64,000 bases of DNA, taken from Pelagibacteraceae bacterium AG-349-L17. Its GTDB lineage: Bacteria > Pseudomonadota > Alphaproteobacteria > Pelagibacterales > Pelagibacteraceae. The notes below the pieces were generated by a model. It ran no database searches, was not told the DNA's origin, and worked only from the letters and a program-made list of their open reading frames with translations. The DNA lies in contig QCDC01000004.1 in the NCBI GenBank assembly GCA_003278805.1, positions 1 through 64,000 on the forward strand, in the 5' to 3' direction. The number at the start of each line of letters is the position of its first letter. Position 1 is the first letter of the stretch. The position numbers and the translations under genes were made by a program. Positions 26,372 to 33,843 of the stretch are shown in pieces.

Positions 26372-27877
26372 ATGAATAATCTAATAGTTTTAAACAAGAA
26401 TGACAATGTGGGCGTTAGCCAATTTATTATTCCTGAAAAAACTAAAATTGAAGGTCATGAGATCAGCACTATTGATCCAATCCCTTTTGGACACAAAGTT
26501 TGTTTAAAAACTATTAAAAAAGGTGATCCAATCATAAAATATGATCAAATTATTGGATTTGCTTTAGATGATATTAAACCAGGAGAACATGTTCATTCTC
26601 ATAATTTAGAATTTAGAGAATTTAAAAGAGATTTTAAAGTTACAGACAAAAAACATGTTATTGACGAAAAAGCAGATACGTTCTTTAATGGAATTTTAAG
26701 AGATAATGGACAGGTTGCTACTAGAAATTATATTGGAATTGTAAGCACTGTAAATTGCTCAGCTACTGTCACTAAAATGATAGTTGAGAAGATTAAATAT
26801 TCTGACATTTTAAGAGATTACCCAAATATTGATGGCATAGTTCCAATTACTCACTCAACAGGATGTGGAATGAATACTGAAAGTGAAGGAATGCAAATTT
26901 TTCAAAGAACTATTGATGGATTTAAAAATCATCCCAATTTTTCTCATGTTTTTGTTATAGGTTTAGGATGCGAATGTGCTCAAGTCAGTTTGTTTGATGA
27001 ATCATTAAAAAAACATAACCGAATTCATTTTCTAACAATACAAGATGAAGGTGGAACTAAAAAAATTGTCGAAAAAGTGTTATCTCAAATTAAAAATTTG
27101 CTTTCAGAAGCTAACAATGTTCAAAGAACTTCACAACCAGTAAGTCATCTAACGTTAGCTCTTCAATGTGGTGGTTCAGATGGATATTCAGGAATAACTG
27201 CAAATCCTGCACTAGGAGTTGCAGCAGATCTCTTGGTTAAAAAAGGTGGAAGTTCAATTTTATCCGAAACTCCTGAGATTTATGGAGCTGAACATTTATT
27301 AATTAATAGAGCAAGCTCACAACACACTGCTGATAAACTTATTAAAAGAATTGAATGGTGGAAACATTATACTTCAATAAATAATAGTTCTATGGACAAC
27401 AATCCTGCGCCAGGAAACAAAAAAGGTGGTCTAACAACCATATTAGAAAAATCCTTAGGCGCTGTTGCAAAAGGAGGAAACTCGATCCTTCAAGATGTAT
27501 TGCATTATGCTGAGCCTTTAAAAAATAAAGGTTTTAATTTTATGGACTCTCCTGGTTATGATCCTGTATCTGTAACTGGTCAAGTTGCATCAGGTGCTAA
27601 TGTTATTTGTTTTACAACAGGACGTGGATCTTGCTTTGGTTGTAAACCAGTTCCAAGTTTAAAACTTTCAACAAACTCAGCGATGTTTGAAAGAATGTCA
27701 GAAGATATGGATATTAATTGTGGAACAATTGCTGAAGGAAAAGAAAAAGTTGAAGAAGTTGGTCAAAAAATATTCGAATTAGTTGTAAATACTGCTTCAG
27801 GAAATAAATCGAAAAGTGAAATCAACGGCTACGGTGACGAGGAGTTTAATCCTTGGCAAGTTGGCGTTGTAATGTAA
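26372..27877 (+). CDS. UxaA-family altronate/galactarate dehydratase
   Basis: A 501-residue sugar-acid dehydratase. The N-terminal part, through DDIKPGEHVHSHNLEF, is the small SAF domain, and the main domain contains GILRDNGQVATRNYIGI, THSTGCGMNTESEG, LGCECAQVSLFDE, and the iron-binding cysteines in TTGRGSCFGCKPVPSLKL. It thus holds in one protein the two parts that some bacteria split. The start at 26372 is preferred to the upstream frame at 26336, since only the former begins the conserved domain. Dehydration of a hexonate or hexarate to a 2-keto-3-deoxy acid is the expected reaction. Confidence 0.88.
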   Translation: MNNLIVLNKNDNVGVSQFIIPEKTKIEGHEISTIDPIPFGHKVCLKTIKKGDPIIKYDQIIGFALDDIKPGEHVHSHNLEFREFKRDFKVTDKKHVIDEKADTFFNGILRDNGQVATRNYIGIVSTVNCSATVTKMIVEKIKYSDILRDYPNIDGIVPITHSTGCGMNTESEGMQIFQRTIDGFKNHPNFSHVFVIGLGCECAQVSLFDESLKKHNRIHFLTIQDEGGTKKIVEKVLSQIKNLLSEANNVQRTSQPVSHLTLALQCGGSDGYSGITANPALGVAADLLVKKGGSSILSETPEIYGAEHLLINRASSQHTADKLIKRIEWWKHYTSINNSSMDNNPAPGNKKGGLTTILEKSLGAVAKGGNSILQDVLHYAEPLKNKGFNFMDSPGYDPVSVTGQVASGANVICFTTGRGSCFGCKPVPSLKLSTNSAMFERMSEDMDINCGTIAEGKEKVEEVGQKIFELVVNTASGNKSKSEINGYGDEEFNPWQVGVVM

Positions 27878-27889
27878 TTATTTTTCCCT

Positions 27890-28756
27890 GTGCCTCAACA
27901 AACATCTTTAATTAACGTAATTTTATTAGCCGCTGGTGGTTTTTTTATGTTTGTTTGTATGGACTCTACAGCAAAATATCTTGGAACAGTAATGCCAGTT
28001 ACTCAGGCAATTTGGGGAAGATTTTTTTTTCACTTGTTATCTTTAATTATATTTTTTTTAATTTTTAAGCCAAAAGTAAATTTAAAAAAAAATTTTAAAG
28101 TCCAAATAATTAGATCGATATTAATGGTCACTGCCACCTCATTTATGTTTTATTCTTTACAGAAATTTGACTTGGTAGATATCTATGTTGTTTTCTTTAC
28201 AGCTCCTTTAATTGTTTCACTGCTTTCAGCATACTTTTTGAAAGACATATTAACACCCAAAGGTATACTTTTGATGCTGCTTAGTTTTGGATCAATTATT
28301 TACTCATTAGGGCCAAGTATGAGAATATTTAGTTTAGATTTAATATTCCCTATTATTCCTCCAATTTGCTGGGCTCTTTATCAATTTTTTACCAAAGTTG
28401 TATCAGGCGATAATGATCCATTTGCTGCTATATTTTATACTTCAATTTTAGGTGCAATAATTTTTAGTATTTTTATATTTTTTAATTGGGTGCCTTTAGA
28501 AAAAAATATCTTTTGGCTTTATTTAGTAATTCTTGGTGTGGCAGGTTTTGTAAGTCATTCTTTGATTATATACGCAATACAACTTTCTAATTTGTCATTT
28601 GTAACTAATTTTCAATACTCACAATTAGTTTGGTCTACAATTATTAATTTCTTAATTTTTGGTGTACCGTTTGATTATAATAAAATTGTCGGTGTAATAG
28701 GAATTATTGTTTTTGGTATAATGTTCATAAGAACAGAGGGTAAAAAGAAAAGTTAA
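27890..28756 (+). CDS. DMT/EamA-family transporter
   Basis: A 288-residue inner-membrane protein with ten helices in two EamA repeats. It starts at a GTG 12 bases after the dehydratase stop. The first repeat has GGGFF-like AAGGFFMFVCMDSTAKYLG and TQAIWGRFFFH, and the second starts near PPICWALYQFFTKVVSG. Such transporters usually export or import small metabolites. Its place between sugar-acid dehydratase and dehydrogenase genes suggests a metabolite of that pathway, but the substrate is unknown. Confidence 0.85.
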   Translation: MPQQTSLINVILLAAGGFFMFVCMDSTAKYLGTVMPVTQAIWGRFFFHLLSLIIFFLIFKPKVNLKKNFKVQIIRSILMVTATSFMFYSLQKFDLVDIYVVFFTAPLIVSLLSAYFLKDILTPKGILLMLLSFGSIIYSLGPSMRIFSLDLIFPIIPPICWALYQFFTKVVSGDNDPFAAIFYTSILGAIIFSIFIFFNWVPLEKNIFWLYLVILGVAGFVSHSLIIYAIQLSNLSFVTNFQYSQLVWSTIINFLIFGVPFDYNKIVGVIGIIVFGIMFIRTEGKKKS

Positions 28757-28770
28757 ATAGTGAGGTTTAA

Positions 28771-29628
28771 ATGAAAAATATTGGTTTTATTGGTGTTGGG
28801 TATATGGGCTATGGAATAGCTAAAAATATTTTAAAACATAAAAATAAGCTTTTTGTCATTGCTAATAAAAATAGAAAACCAATTGAGAAAATTGTCAGCG
28901 ATGGAGCTGAAGAAGTAAAATCTTTTGAAGACTTTTCTATTAAAAATTTAGATGCAATGTTTATGTGTGTTACCAACACTCCTATAGCGAAATTAATTTC
29001 TGAAAAAATATCTGAAATTTTAGATAGTAAAACTTTAATTATTGATGTCACCACTCACAACAAAACTGGCTCAATCGAAACTGAGGAAATATTCAAAGCA
29101 AAAAATATTAATTATGTTGAATGTCCTGTAATGGGAGGACCTGTTCAAGCAGAGGAAGGTATATTAGGAGGAATTGTTGGAGCGTCAGATGAAAATTTTA
29201 AAATTGCTGAACCATACTTTAATTTTTTCTGTAAAGAATATTTTCATTTTGGACCTGTTGGTATGGGAGCAAAATCTAAGCTTTTAAATAATTTTTTATC
29301 CCTTGGAAATGCTGCATTAGTTAATCATTTGGCTAAAAGTGCTACAGAAATGGGTTTAGATTTAAAAAAAGTATTTGATGTTGCAAAACTTGGTTCTGGA
29401 AATTCTGCAGCACTCAATAGAGTTTTTGACAATCTTTTAAAAGGTGATTTTACTGGATTTAAATTTACAGCAAGTAATTCTGTAAAAGATTTAACTTATA
29501 TTCAAGACTTGTTAAAAGATTTTCCTGAAGCTGAAAAAGTTGCTGAAGTAAATAAAAATTATTTTCAAAAAGCTGTTGATGACGGTTACGGTGAAAATTT
29601 TATTAGTGAATTAATAAATAAAAAATAA
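28771..29628 (+). CDS. NAD(P)-dependent beta-hydroxyacid dehydrogenase, second copy
   Basis: A 285-residue member of the 3-hydroxyisobutyrate/tartronate-semialdehyde reductase family. The cofactor motif is GFIGVGYMGYGIAKNI, the substrate loop is YVECPVMGGPVQAEEG, and the catalytic lysine is in GAKSKLLNNF. It resembles the enzyme at 19.6-20.5 kb in design but differs clearly in sequence, so the two probably have different substrates. It follows the transporter by 14 bases and is the last gene on the plus strand before a possible RNA gene. Confidence 0.85.
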   Translation: MKNIGFIGVGYMGYGIAKNILKHKNKLFVIANKNRKPIEKIVSDGAEEVKSFEDFSIKNLDAMFMCVTNTPIAKLISEKISEILDSKTLIIDVTTHNKTGSIETEEIFKAKNINYVECPVMGGPVQAEEGILGGIVGASDENFKIAEPYFNFFCKEYFHFGPVGMGAKSKLLNNFLSLGNAALVNHLAKSATEMGLDLKKVFDVAKLGSGNSAALNRVFDNLLKGDFTGFKFTASNSVKDLTYIQDLLKDFPEAEKVAEVNKNYFQKAVDDGYGENFISELINKK

Positions 29629-29732
29629 TTTTGGAAGTAACTTAAGTTAGCGGGAATCTACTAAAGTACTAGGTTGTATTCAATAAATATATTTGCTCAA
29701 AATTAAAATAAATTAATTGAAATTGTTTTATT

Positions 29733-29908
29733 TATAATTACCTTTTTTATAGAAGGAGGTTTATGTTAATACTTTCACCACCTGATACTTAGCTGAACAG
29801 CTCATATTTCAAAAATATAACGAAAAATAAATTCCTCTCGGAATTATAATGCCAAAGAGGCGATACAAGGGAGCTCTTTAGGTATACACTTAAAGAGCGA
29901 ACCCTTTA
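29733..29908 (+). ncRNA. Candidate structured small RNA between convergent genes
   Basis: A consensus TATAAT (29733-29738) stands between two genes that both end here, so it cannot be a promoter of either. Downstream come an AGGAGGT site (29754-29760) that can pair with ACCACCT (29777-29783 in the window, one A-A mismatch), a stem ATATTT/AAATAT (29804-29818), a stem CCTCT/AGAGG with inner GG/CC (29834-29860), and a 13-bp stem AAGGG+GCTCTTTA/TAAAGAGC+CCCTT (29867-29906) whose loop holds the palindrome GTATAC. No U-run terminator follows. I do not recognise a known RNA family. Confidence 0.4.
29763..29792 (+). CDS. Nine-codon reading frame with a strong ribosome site
   Basis: ATG to TAG encodes MLILSPPDT, preceded by AAGGAGGT only 2 bases before the ATG, closer than usual. 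Its Ser-Pro-Pro codons contribute CACCACCT, which mimics the anti-Shine-Dalgarno sequence and can pair with the site in front of it. It could be a leader peptide, a tiny protein or an accidental part of a structured RNA. No gene follows on this strand before 30916, so a classic attenuator is unlikely. Confidence 0.25.
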   Translation: MLILSPPDT

Positions 29909-29912
29909 AAAA

Positions 29913-30440
29913 CTAATTTACAGATTTTAATATTTCTAGTGGAAGTAGAGCTTCTGGGTATTTTTTTTGACACAACTTTTCGTAGTTTTCACAAAAACTC
30001 AAAATAGTTTTTTGAACTTCTTTTTTATTTTTATTTGAAAAATTAAGGTCTTTAATTAATTCACTGCAATTTTTTTCTAATTCTTTTATTTGCTCTCCTG
30101 AAAAAAATTCTCCTGTTTCTATTTCCCAATAAGTGTCATCAAGCTCATCATCAGTTAAATCATTTAATTTTTTCTGTAATAATTTAATAGTTTCGTCCTC
30201 TGTTACTTTATCTCTCATGGGAGAATTCTTAAGTTTCCCAAGGCATTTATCTCTTAATCCATCAATAAAATGAAAATAAGGTTTACCCTCTGAAAAATCT
30301 CTAAAATGATTTGTGTTAAAATATTTATCAATAGCTGTTTCTGTTGAAACCTTCTCTTTGCCCTTAATAATAGCTATCTGAACATATACTTCCTGGCTAA
30401 TATATTCTTCAATATGATCTTTAACTTTTTGAGGTATCAT
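29913..30440 (-). CDS. Hypothetical cytosolic protein
   Basis: A 175-residue helical, charged protein with no signal peptide or membrane segment. The front half contains PYFHFIDGLRDKCLGKLKNSPM, the middle is acidic (LNDLTDDELDDTYWEIETGEFFSG), and four cysteines are spread out (DKCLG, KNCSEL, SFCENY, LCQKKY). I recognise no family. It lies 13 bases after the cytochrome c' gene on the same strand, so it probably shares its transcript. Confidence 0.65.
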   Translation of the reverse strand: MIPQKVKDHIEEYISQEVYVQIAIIKGKEKVSTETAIDKYFNTNHFRDFSEGKPYFHFIDGLRDKCLGKLKNSPMRDKVTEDETIKLLQKKLNDLTDDELDDTYWEIETGEFFSGEQIKELEKNCSELIKDLNFSNKNKKEVQKTILSFCENYEKLCQKKYPEALLPLEILKSVN

Positions 30441-30453
30441 TCTTACTTAATAA

Positions 30454-30921
30454 CTAATGTTCTTCTCTGTACCTGCTGTGACAAGCCTTACAATTACTCC
30501 ACATAAATTGTTTCAGAGTGCCTCTTATATCTTCAGCATCTTCAATTACAGATGTAAGTTTTATCATATCATCAGAGGCTTTTTGCATTAATGCATTAAA
30601 ATCATCTTTTTCATCCCAAATTGTCAGTAAAGCTTCAGTATCAAAACCCTCTTGAGTATTTTCAGGAAATAGATCTATTAAAACTTTATAATTTTCACTC
30701 ATTTCTATCATAAGTTTTTTTGCTTTTTCAAAATCTCCTTTTGAAGAGAAAGCCTGAACCCTTTTAGCTGTACTATAGTTTTTACTAAATAATGCTTGTC
30801 TACTTTTAATAATATCTTCAACTGTCAACTCAGCATTGGAAGATGAGACGAAAAATACGCTTAAAATTGAGAATAAAATTATTTTAATATATTTTTTTAT
30901 GTGATTAAATAAATTATGCAT
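30454..30921 (-). CDS. Cytochrome c' (class II c-type cytochrome)
   Basis: A 155-residue periplasmic protein. The signal peptide is about residues 1-30 (IKIILFSILSVFFVSSSNA before ELTVED). The mature part is a helical bundle beginning VEDIIKSRQALFSKN and ending with the heme site NCKACHSRY close to the C-terminus, which is the class II layout. Such proteins bind NO or CO or carry electrons. It is divergent from cytochrome b561, and the two start codons meet in the palindrome ATGCAT, so the two heme proteins are likely partners. Confidence 0.87.
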   Translation of the reverse strand: MHNLFNHIKKYIKIILFSILSVFFVSSSNAELTVEDIIKSRQALFSKNYSTAKRVQAFSSKGDFEKAKKLMIEMSENYKVLIDLFPENTQEGFDTEALLTIWDEKDDFNALMQKASDDMIKLTSVIEDAEDIRGTLKQFMWSNCKACHSRYREEH

Positions 30922-31443
30922 GTAACAAATACCCTAACAGAGTATGGCATTATCTCAAAGGTGTTACATTGGCTCAGCGCAGCTATTCTATTCACACAAA
31001 TACCTTTGGGTTTTTATTTAGTTGATTTAGATTTTGGTGATCAAAGAATAACTATTGAAGATATACATGTTACGTTAGGTTTAACTGTGTTTTATATTAT
31101 AATAATTAGATTAATAAATAATATACTTAATCCAACTCCAAAATTAGATCCAAGTATTTTTAAAGGACAAAGGTTTCTTGCAAAGATGAACCATGTTCTT
31201 TTATATGTTGCTATTTTATCAATAACAATTTCAGGAATATTAAAAAAATTATTTAATGGGGAAACATTAACAATATTGTTTAGAGAAATTCAAATAAATG
31301 AAAATTTTGATTTAGCAGATCAGTTTTATGAAATTCATATTCTTTCAAATTATACCCTTATCGGTTTAATAGTGATTCATATATCTGCTGTTATTGTTCA
31401 CAAACTATTTTTTGGAGACAATTTATTAAAAAGAATTCTTTAA
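30916..31443 (+). CDS. Cytochrome b561-type diheme membrane protein
   Basis: A 175-residue four-helix inner-membrane protein. The heme histidines are visible in LHWLSAAILF (helix 1), IHVTLGLTVFY (helix 2), and the paired HILSNYTLIGLIVIHISAVIVHKLF (helices 3-4). It likely passes electrons between quinol and a periplasmic acceptor; the divergent cytochrome c' is an obvious candidate. The ATG at 30916 overlaps nothing but the c' start codon, leaving no room for a ribosome site outside the other gene. Confidence 0.87.
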   Translation: MHVTNTLTEYGIISKVLHWLSAAILFTQIPLGFYLVDLDFGDQRITIEDIHVTLGLTVFYIIIIRLINNILNPTPKLDPSIFKGQRFLAKMNHVLLYVAILSITISGILKKLFNGETLTILFREIQINENFDLADQFYEIHILSNYTLIGLIVIHISAVIVHKLFFGDNLLKRIL

Positions 31444-31445
31444 TC

Positions 31446-31889
31446 TTAATGACAAGCAATTCCAAATTTTTTTAATCTCCAATAATTATAAGGCCAAGGA
31501 GTTAAAAAACCTACAATCAGCATTATTGGCACCACCCACCATGTTAAAATTGCACCGCCAGTTAAAACATAGTCAGTTAAATTCATCATAATTTCCATGC
31601 TAATCATTGAAATTAAACTCATTCCACAAGCAGTTTTGAATGCGTTAACAAAATTAAAATTTTGTGTTATTAAAATTATTGTTTCTAAAATAATACTTGT
31701 AATCAATCCATTGATAATTGCTAAAATCATTATTCCTAAAATAGGAAAAGGAGTTTGAGTTAATTGAAAAAATAATATTGTTCCAAAGTCTCCAATAGCA
31801 CAACCTAATACACACCAAGCTGTATTTTTTGCGCTTCTTTTCCAAGTATGCTTACAAGACCAATGAAATGTAGCAGTAGAGGTATTCAC
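31446..31889 (-). CDS. DUF4396 family membrane protein
   Basis: A 147-residue protein with four hydrophobic helices. FHWSCKHTWKRSAKNTAWCVLGCAIGDFGT, then METIMMNLTD-like SMEIMMNLTDYVLTGG and the closing WWVVPIMLIVGFLTPWPYNYWRL, match DUF4396, sometimes near copper or heme proteins. Histidines and cysteines at the first helix could bind a metal. The function is unknown. It converges on b561 with a 2-base gap and is divergent from the ETHE1-like gene. Confidence 0.8.
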   Translation of the reverse strand: MNTSTATFHWSCKHTWKRSAKNTAWCVLGCAIGDFGTILFFQLTQTPFPILGIMILAIINGLITSIILETIILITQNFNFVNAFKTACGMSLISMISMEIMMNLTDYVLTGGAILTWWVVPIMLIVGFLTPWPYNYWRLKKFGIACH

Positions 31890-31911
31890 AATAATTTGAT
31901 AATAATAAAAA

Positions 31912-32595
31912 ATGATTTTTAAACAAGTATTTGATCAAAAATCGTCTACTTATACTTATTTAATTGCTTCGGCGAAAGGTCGCGAAGCAGTCATAATTGA
32001 TCCAGTAATTGATAATGTTGAAAACTACATTAAGTTACTTCATGAATTAGATTTAAAACTAGTTAAAGTAATAGATACTCATATTCATGCTGACCATGTA
32101 ACTGGTGCAAGTAAACTCAAGCAAGCAACAAATTGTTCTACACTTATGGGAGAGCACACACCTGCCGATGCTGTAGAAATCAAAATAAAAGATGAAGAAA
32201 TAATTAAAATTGATCAAATTGAAATTAAAGCGATGTATACACCAGGTCATACCTCAGATAGTTATAGTTTCTTGATGGATAAATATTTATTTTCGGGAGA
32301 TACCCTTTTAATTAATGGAACAGGTAGGACAGATTTTCAAAATGGTAGCTCAAAAGATGCTTATAATTCTTTATTTAATAAATTGCTTAAACTACCTGAT
32401 GATACTTTGCTTTATCCAGGGCATGACTATAATGGAAAACTATCTAGTACTATCGGTAAAGAAAAAGAACATAACCCAAGATTACAAGTGGAAAATGTAG
32501 ATCAGTACATTGAAATTATGTCTAATTTAAATTTATCGAAACCACAAATGATAGATCAAAACATATCTAGAAACCTTAAGCTTGGAAAAATATAA
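31912..32595 (+). CDS. Metallo-beta-lactamase-fold hydrolase, ETHE1/persulfide dioxygenase-like
   Basis: A 227-residue enzyme. It has the metal motif DTHIHADHVTGASKL (H-x-H-x-D-H), TPGHTSDSYSFLMD and FSGDTLLINGTGRTDFQNGS, the last being the ETHE1 signature, and YPGHDYNGKLSSTIGKEKEHNP near the end. ETHE1 enzymes use a single iron to oxidise glutathione persulfide to sulfite; here that reaction is inferred. Cytosolic. The start sits 22 bases from the divergent DUF4396 gene. Confidence 0.87.
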   Translation: MIFKQVFDQKSSTYTYLIASAKGREAVIIDPVIDNVENYIKLLHELDLKLVKVIDTHIHADHVTGASKLKQATNCSTLMGEHTPADAVEIKIKDEEIIKIDQIEIKAMYTPGHTSDSYSFLMDKYLFSGDTLLINGTGRTDFQNGSSKDAYNSLFNKLLKLPDDTLLYPGHDYNGKLSSTIGKEKEHNPRLQVENVDQYIEIMSNLNLSKPQMIDQNISRNLKLGKI

Positions 32596-32606
32596 TAAAA
32601 TTTTAA

Positions 32607-32654
32607 GGAGAGGCAAATAACATAAAAATGGGAGAGGTATGTTTTTGCCCCTCT
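32607..32654 (+). terminator. Long stem-loop after the ETHE1-like gene
   Basis: Starting 11 bases after the stop, an inner 6-bp stem AACATA/TATGTT continues, after one bulged T, into AAACGG-type pairing GGAGaGGCAAA/TTTGCCcCTCT with one mismatch, about 16 bp in all. The loop is AAAATGGGAGAGG. Three Ts and then As follow. It is the likely terminator of the upstream gene and, read the other way (CCTTAAAATTTTA), could also serve the convergent azlD transcript. Confidence 0.65.
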
Positions 32655-32659
32655 TTAAA

Positions 32660-32740
32660 AAAGGCATGAGTAATAAACTAAGATAGAGATAATTAATTAA
32701 AGAGATTTATATAAATTAATTAATCTTTTCTTATGCCTTT
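32660..32740. repeat. Second inverted repeat in the same gap
   Basis: AAAGGCAT (32660-32667) pairs with ATGCCTTT (32733-32740), and inside it ATTAATTAA (32692-32700) pairs with TTAATTAAT (32716-32724). It lies next to the first stem-loop between two convergent genes. The 241-base gap holds no reading frame I can support. It may be a back-to-back terminator pair or part of an RNA. Confidence 0.5.
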
Positions 32741-32836
32741 CTCAAAATCTATATAATTAAATTTCATCAAAACAGATATTTTTAAAGTAAGATTTTTGTA
32801 CAGTAAGTTAACACTATTAAGAAAAAATAAGTTAAG

Positions 32837-33148
32837 CTAAAAAACAAATATGATTAACCAATAAGACAAGAGACCAGAGAATATAGTCGCAATAACATTT
32901 TTTGAAAAATAACCCACAATAACTGCAACTAATGCACCAAAAATTTTTGGATCATTGATTTCAATAAAAGTTCCGAAATCATTTATAAATATTCCTGGAA
33001 ATATTATTGCTGGAAATACTGCTGAAGGAACATATTCCAACACTGCTTTAATTTTATCTCCCAACATATCTCTATTTATTAAAGCAATCATAGTCATTCT
33101 AGTAAAGTAAGTTAATATTCCAGCAAAAATTATTGCAGCAAGAGTCAT
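32837..33148 (-). CDS. azlD: AzlD-type branched-chain amino acid exporter small subunit
   Basis: A 103-residue membrane protein with four short helices. ILTYFTRMTMIALINRDMLGD and VLEYVPSAVFPAIIFPGIF are the AzlD signature (the R-x-x-P-type front and the VP-AV-A loop). It works with AzlC to export branched-chain amino acids or their analogues. Its start overlaps azlC by 4 bases. It is the last gene of the iron-transport transcript. Confidence 0.88.
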   Translation of the reverse strand: MTLAAIIFAGILTYFTRMTMIALINRDMLGDKIKAVLEYVPSAVFPAIIFPGIFINDFGTFIEINDPKIFGALVAVIVGYFSKNVIATIFSGLLSYWLIIFVF

Positions 33149-33831
33149 TTTTTTAACCTCAATAATAATGCAGCAACGAACAAAGCAATTATTGGCGAAA
33201 TAATTACGTAAGATTTAAATGGAGCATCAAAAAATAACAGTGAACTTAAACCACAAGTAATCATAACAATTACATGATCTAATTTTTTTAAATCTTGAAC
33301 AACAATTGCTATAAACGTTAGCGGAATTGCAAATTTTAACCCAAGTTCTTCTGGAACAAATGAACCTAAAACAATACCTGATAAGGTTGCAATTTGCCAA
33401 CAGACCCACATTGTGCAACCAGTACCAATTAAATGATAATGTAAAAATTCTTCATTTCTATTTTTTTTGAAAAATTTATTAGACTCAGCAAATCCTTGAT
33501 CTACAACAACATAAGAAATTAATAATTTTTTTAAAAAAGATAATTTTTCTAAATATTCAGATAAAACTGCTCCATATAATAAGTGTCGAGAATTTATAAT
33601 ACCAACAGAAGCAACCGCTACTAAACTAGATGCACCTCCTGATAGCAATTGTAAAAAAACTATTTGTGAAGCTCCTCCAAAAATAATGAAAGACATTGTG
33701 TAGACCAAATATGGATGAAATCCAAGTTCAACCCCGATTGCTCCACAAATTATTCCAAACGGAATTACTGAAAGCATATGTGGAGAAATATCTAACATCC
33801 CTCGAGTAAATAGTTGTTTTTTAGTAAACAT
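33145..33831 (-). CDS. azlC: AzlC-type branched-chain amino acid exporter large subunit
   Basis: A 228-residue protein with about six helices. RGMLDISPHMLSVIPFGIICGAIGVELGF and FGGASQIVFLQLL are the typical first half, and NSRHLLYGAVLSEYL and VVDQGFAES follow. The family (YgaZ in E. coli) exports valine and related amino acids. It starts 12 bases after the iron ABC ATPase gene on the same strand; the pairing with iron genes is unusual and may be only a shared transcript. Confidence 0.9.
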   Translation of the reverse strand: MFTKKQLFTRGMLDISPHMLSVIPFGIICGAIGVELGFHPYLVYTMSFIIFGGASQIVFLQLLSGGASSLVAVASVGIINSRHLLYGAVLSEYLEKLSFLKKLLISYVVVDQGFAESNKFFKKNRNEEFLHYHLIGTGCTMWVCWQIATLSGIVLGSFVPEELGLKFAIPLTFIAIVVQDLKKLDHVIVMITCGLSSLLFFDAPFKSYVIISPIIALFVAALLLRLKK

Positions 33832-33843
33832 TTGCTTGTTTTA

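Noticed and set aside
29629-29912. tmRNA, 6S RNA or tRNA in this gap
   Set aside because: No T-loop GTTCGA-type motif, acceptor stem or tag sequence was found; the stems do not match these RNAs.
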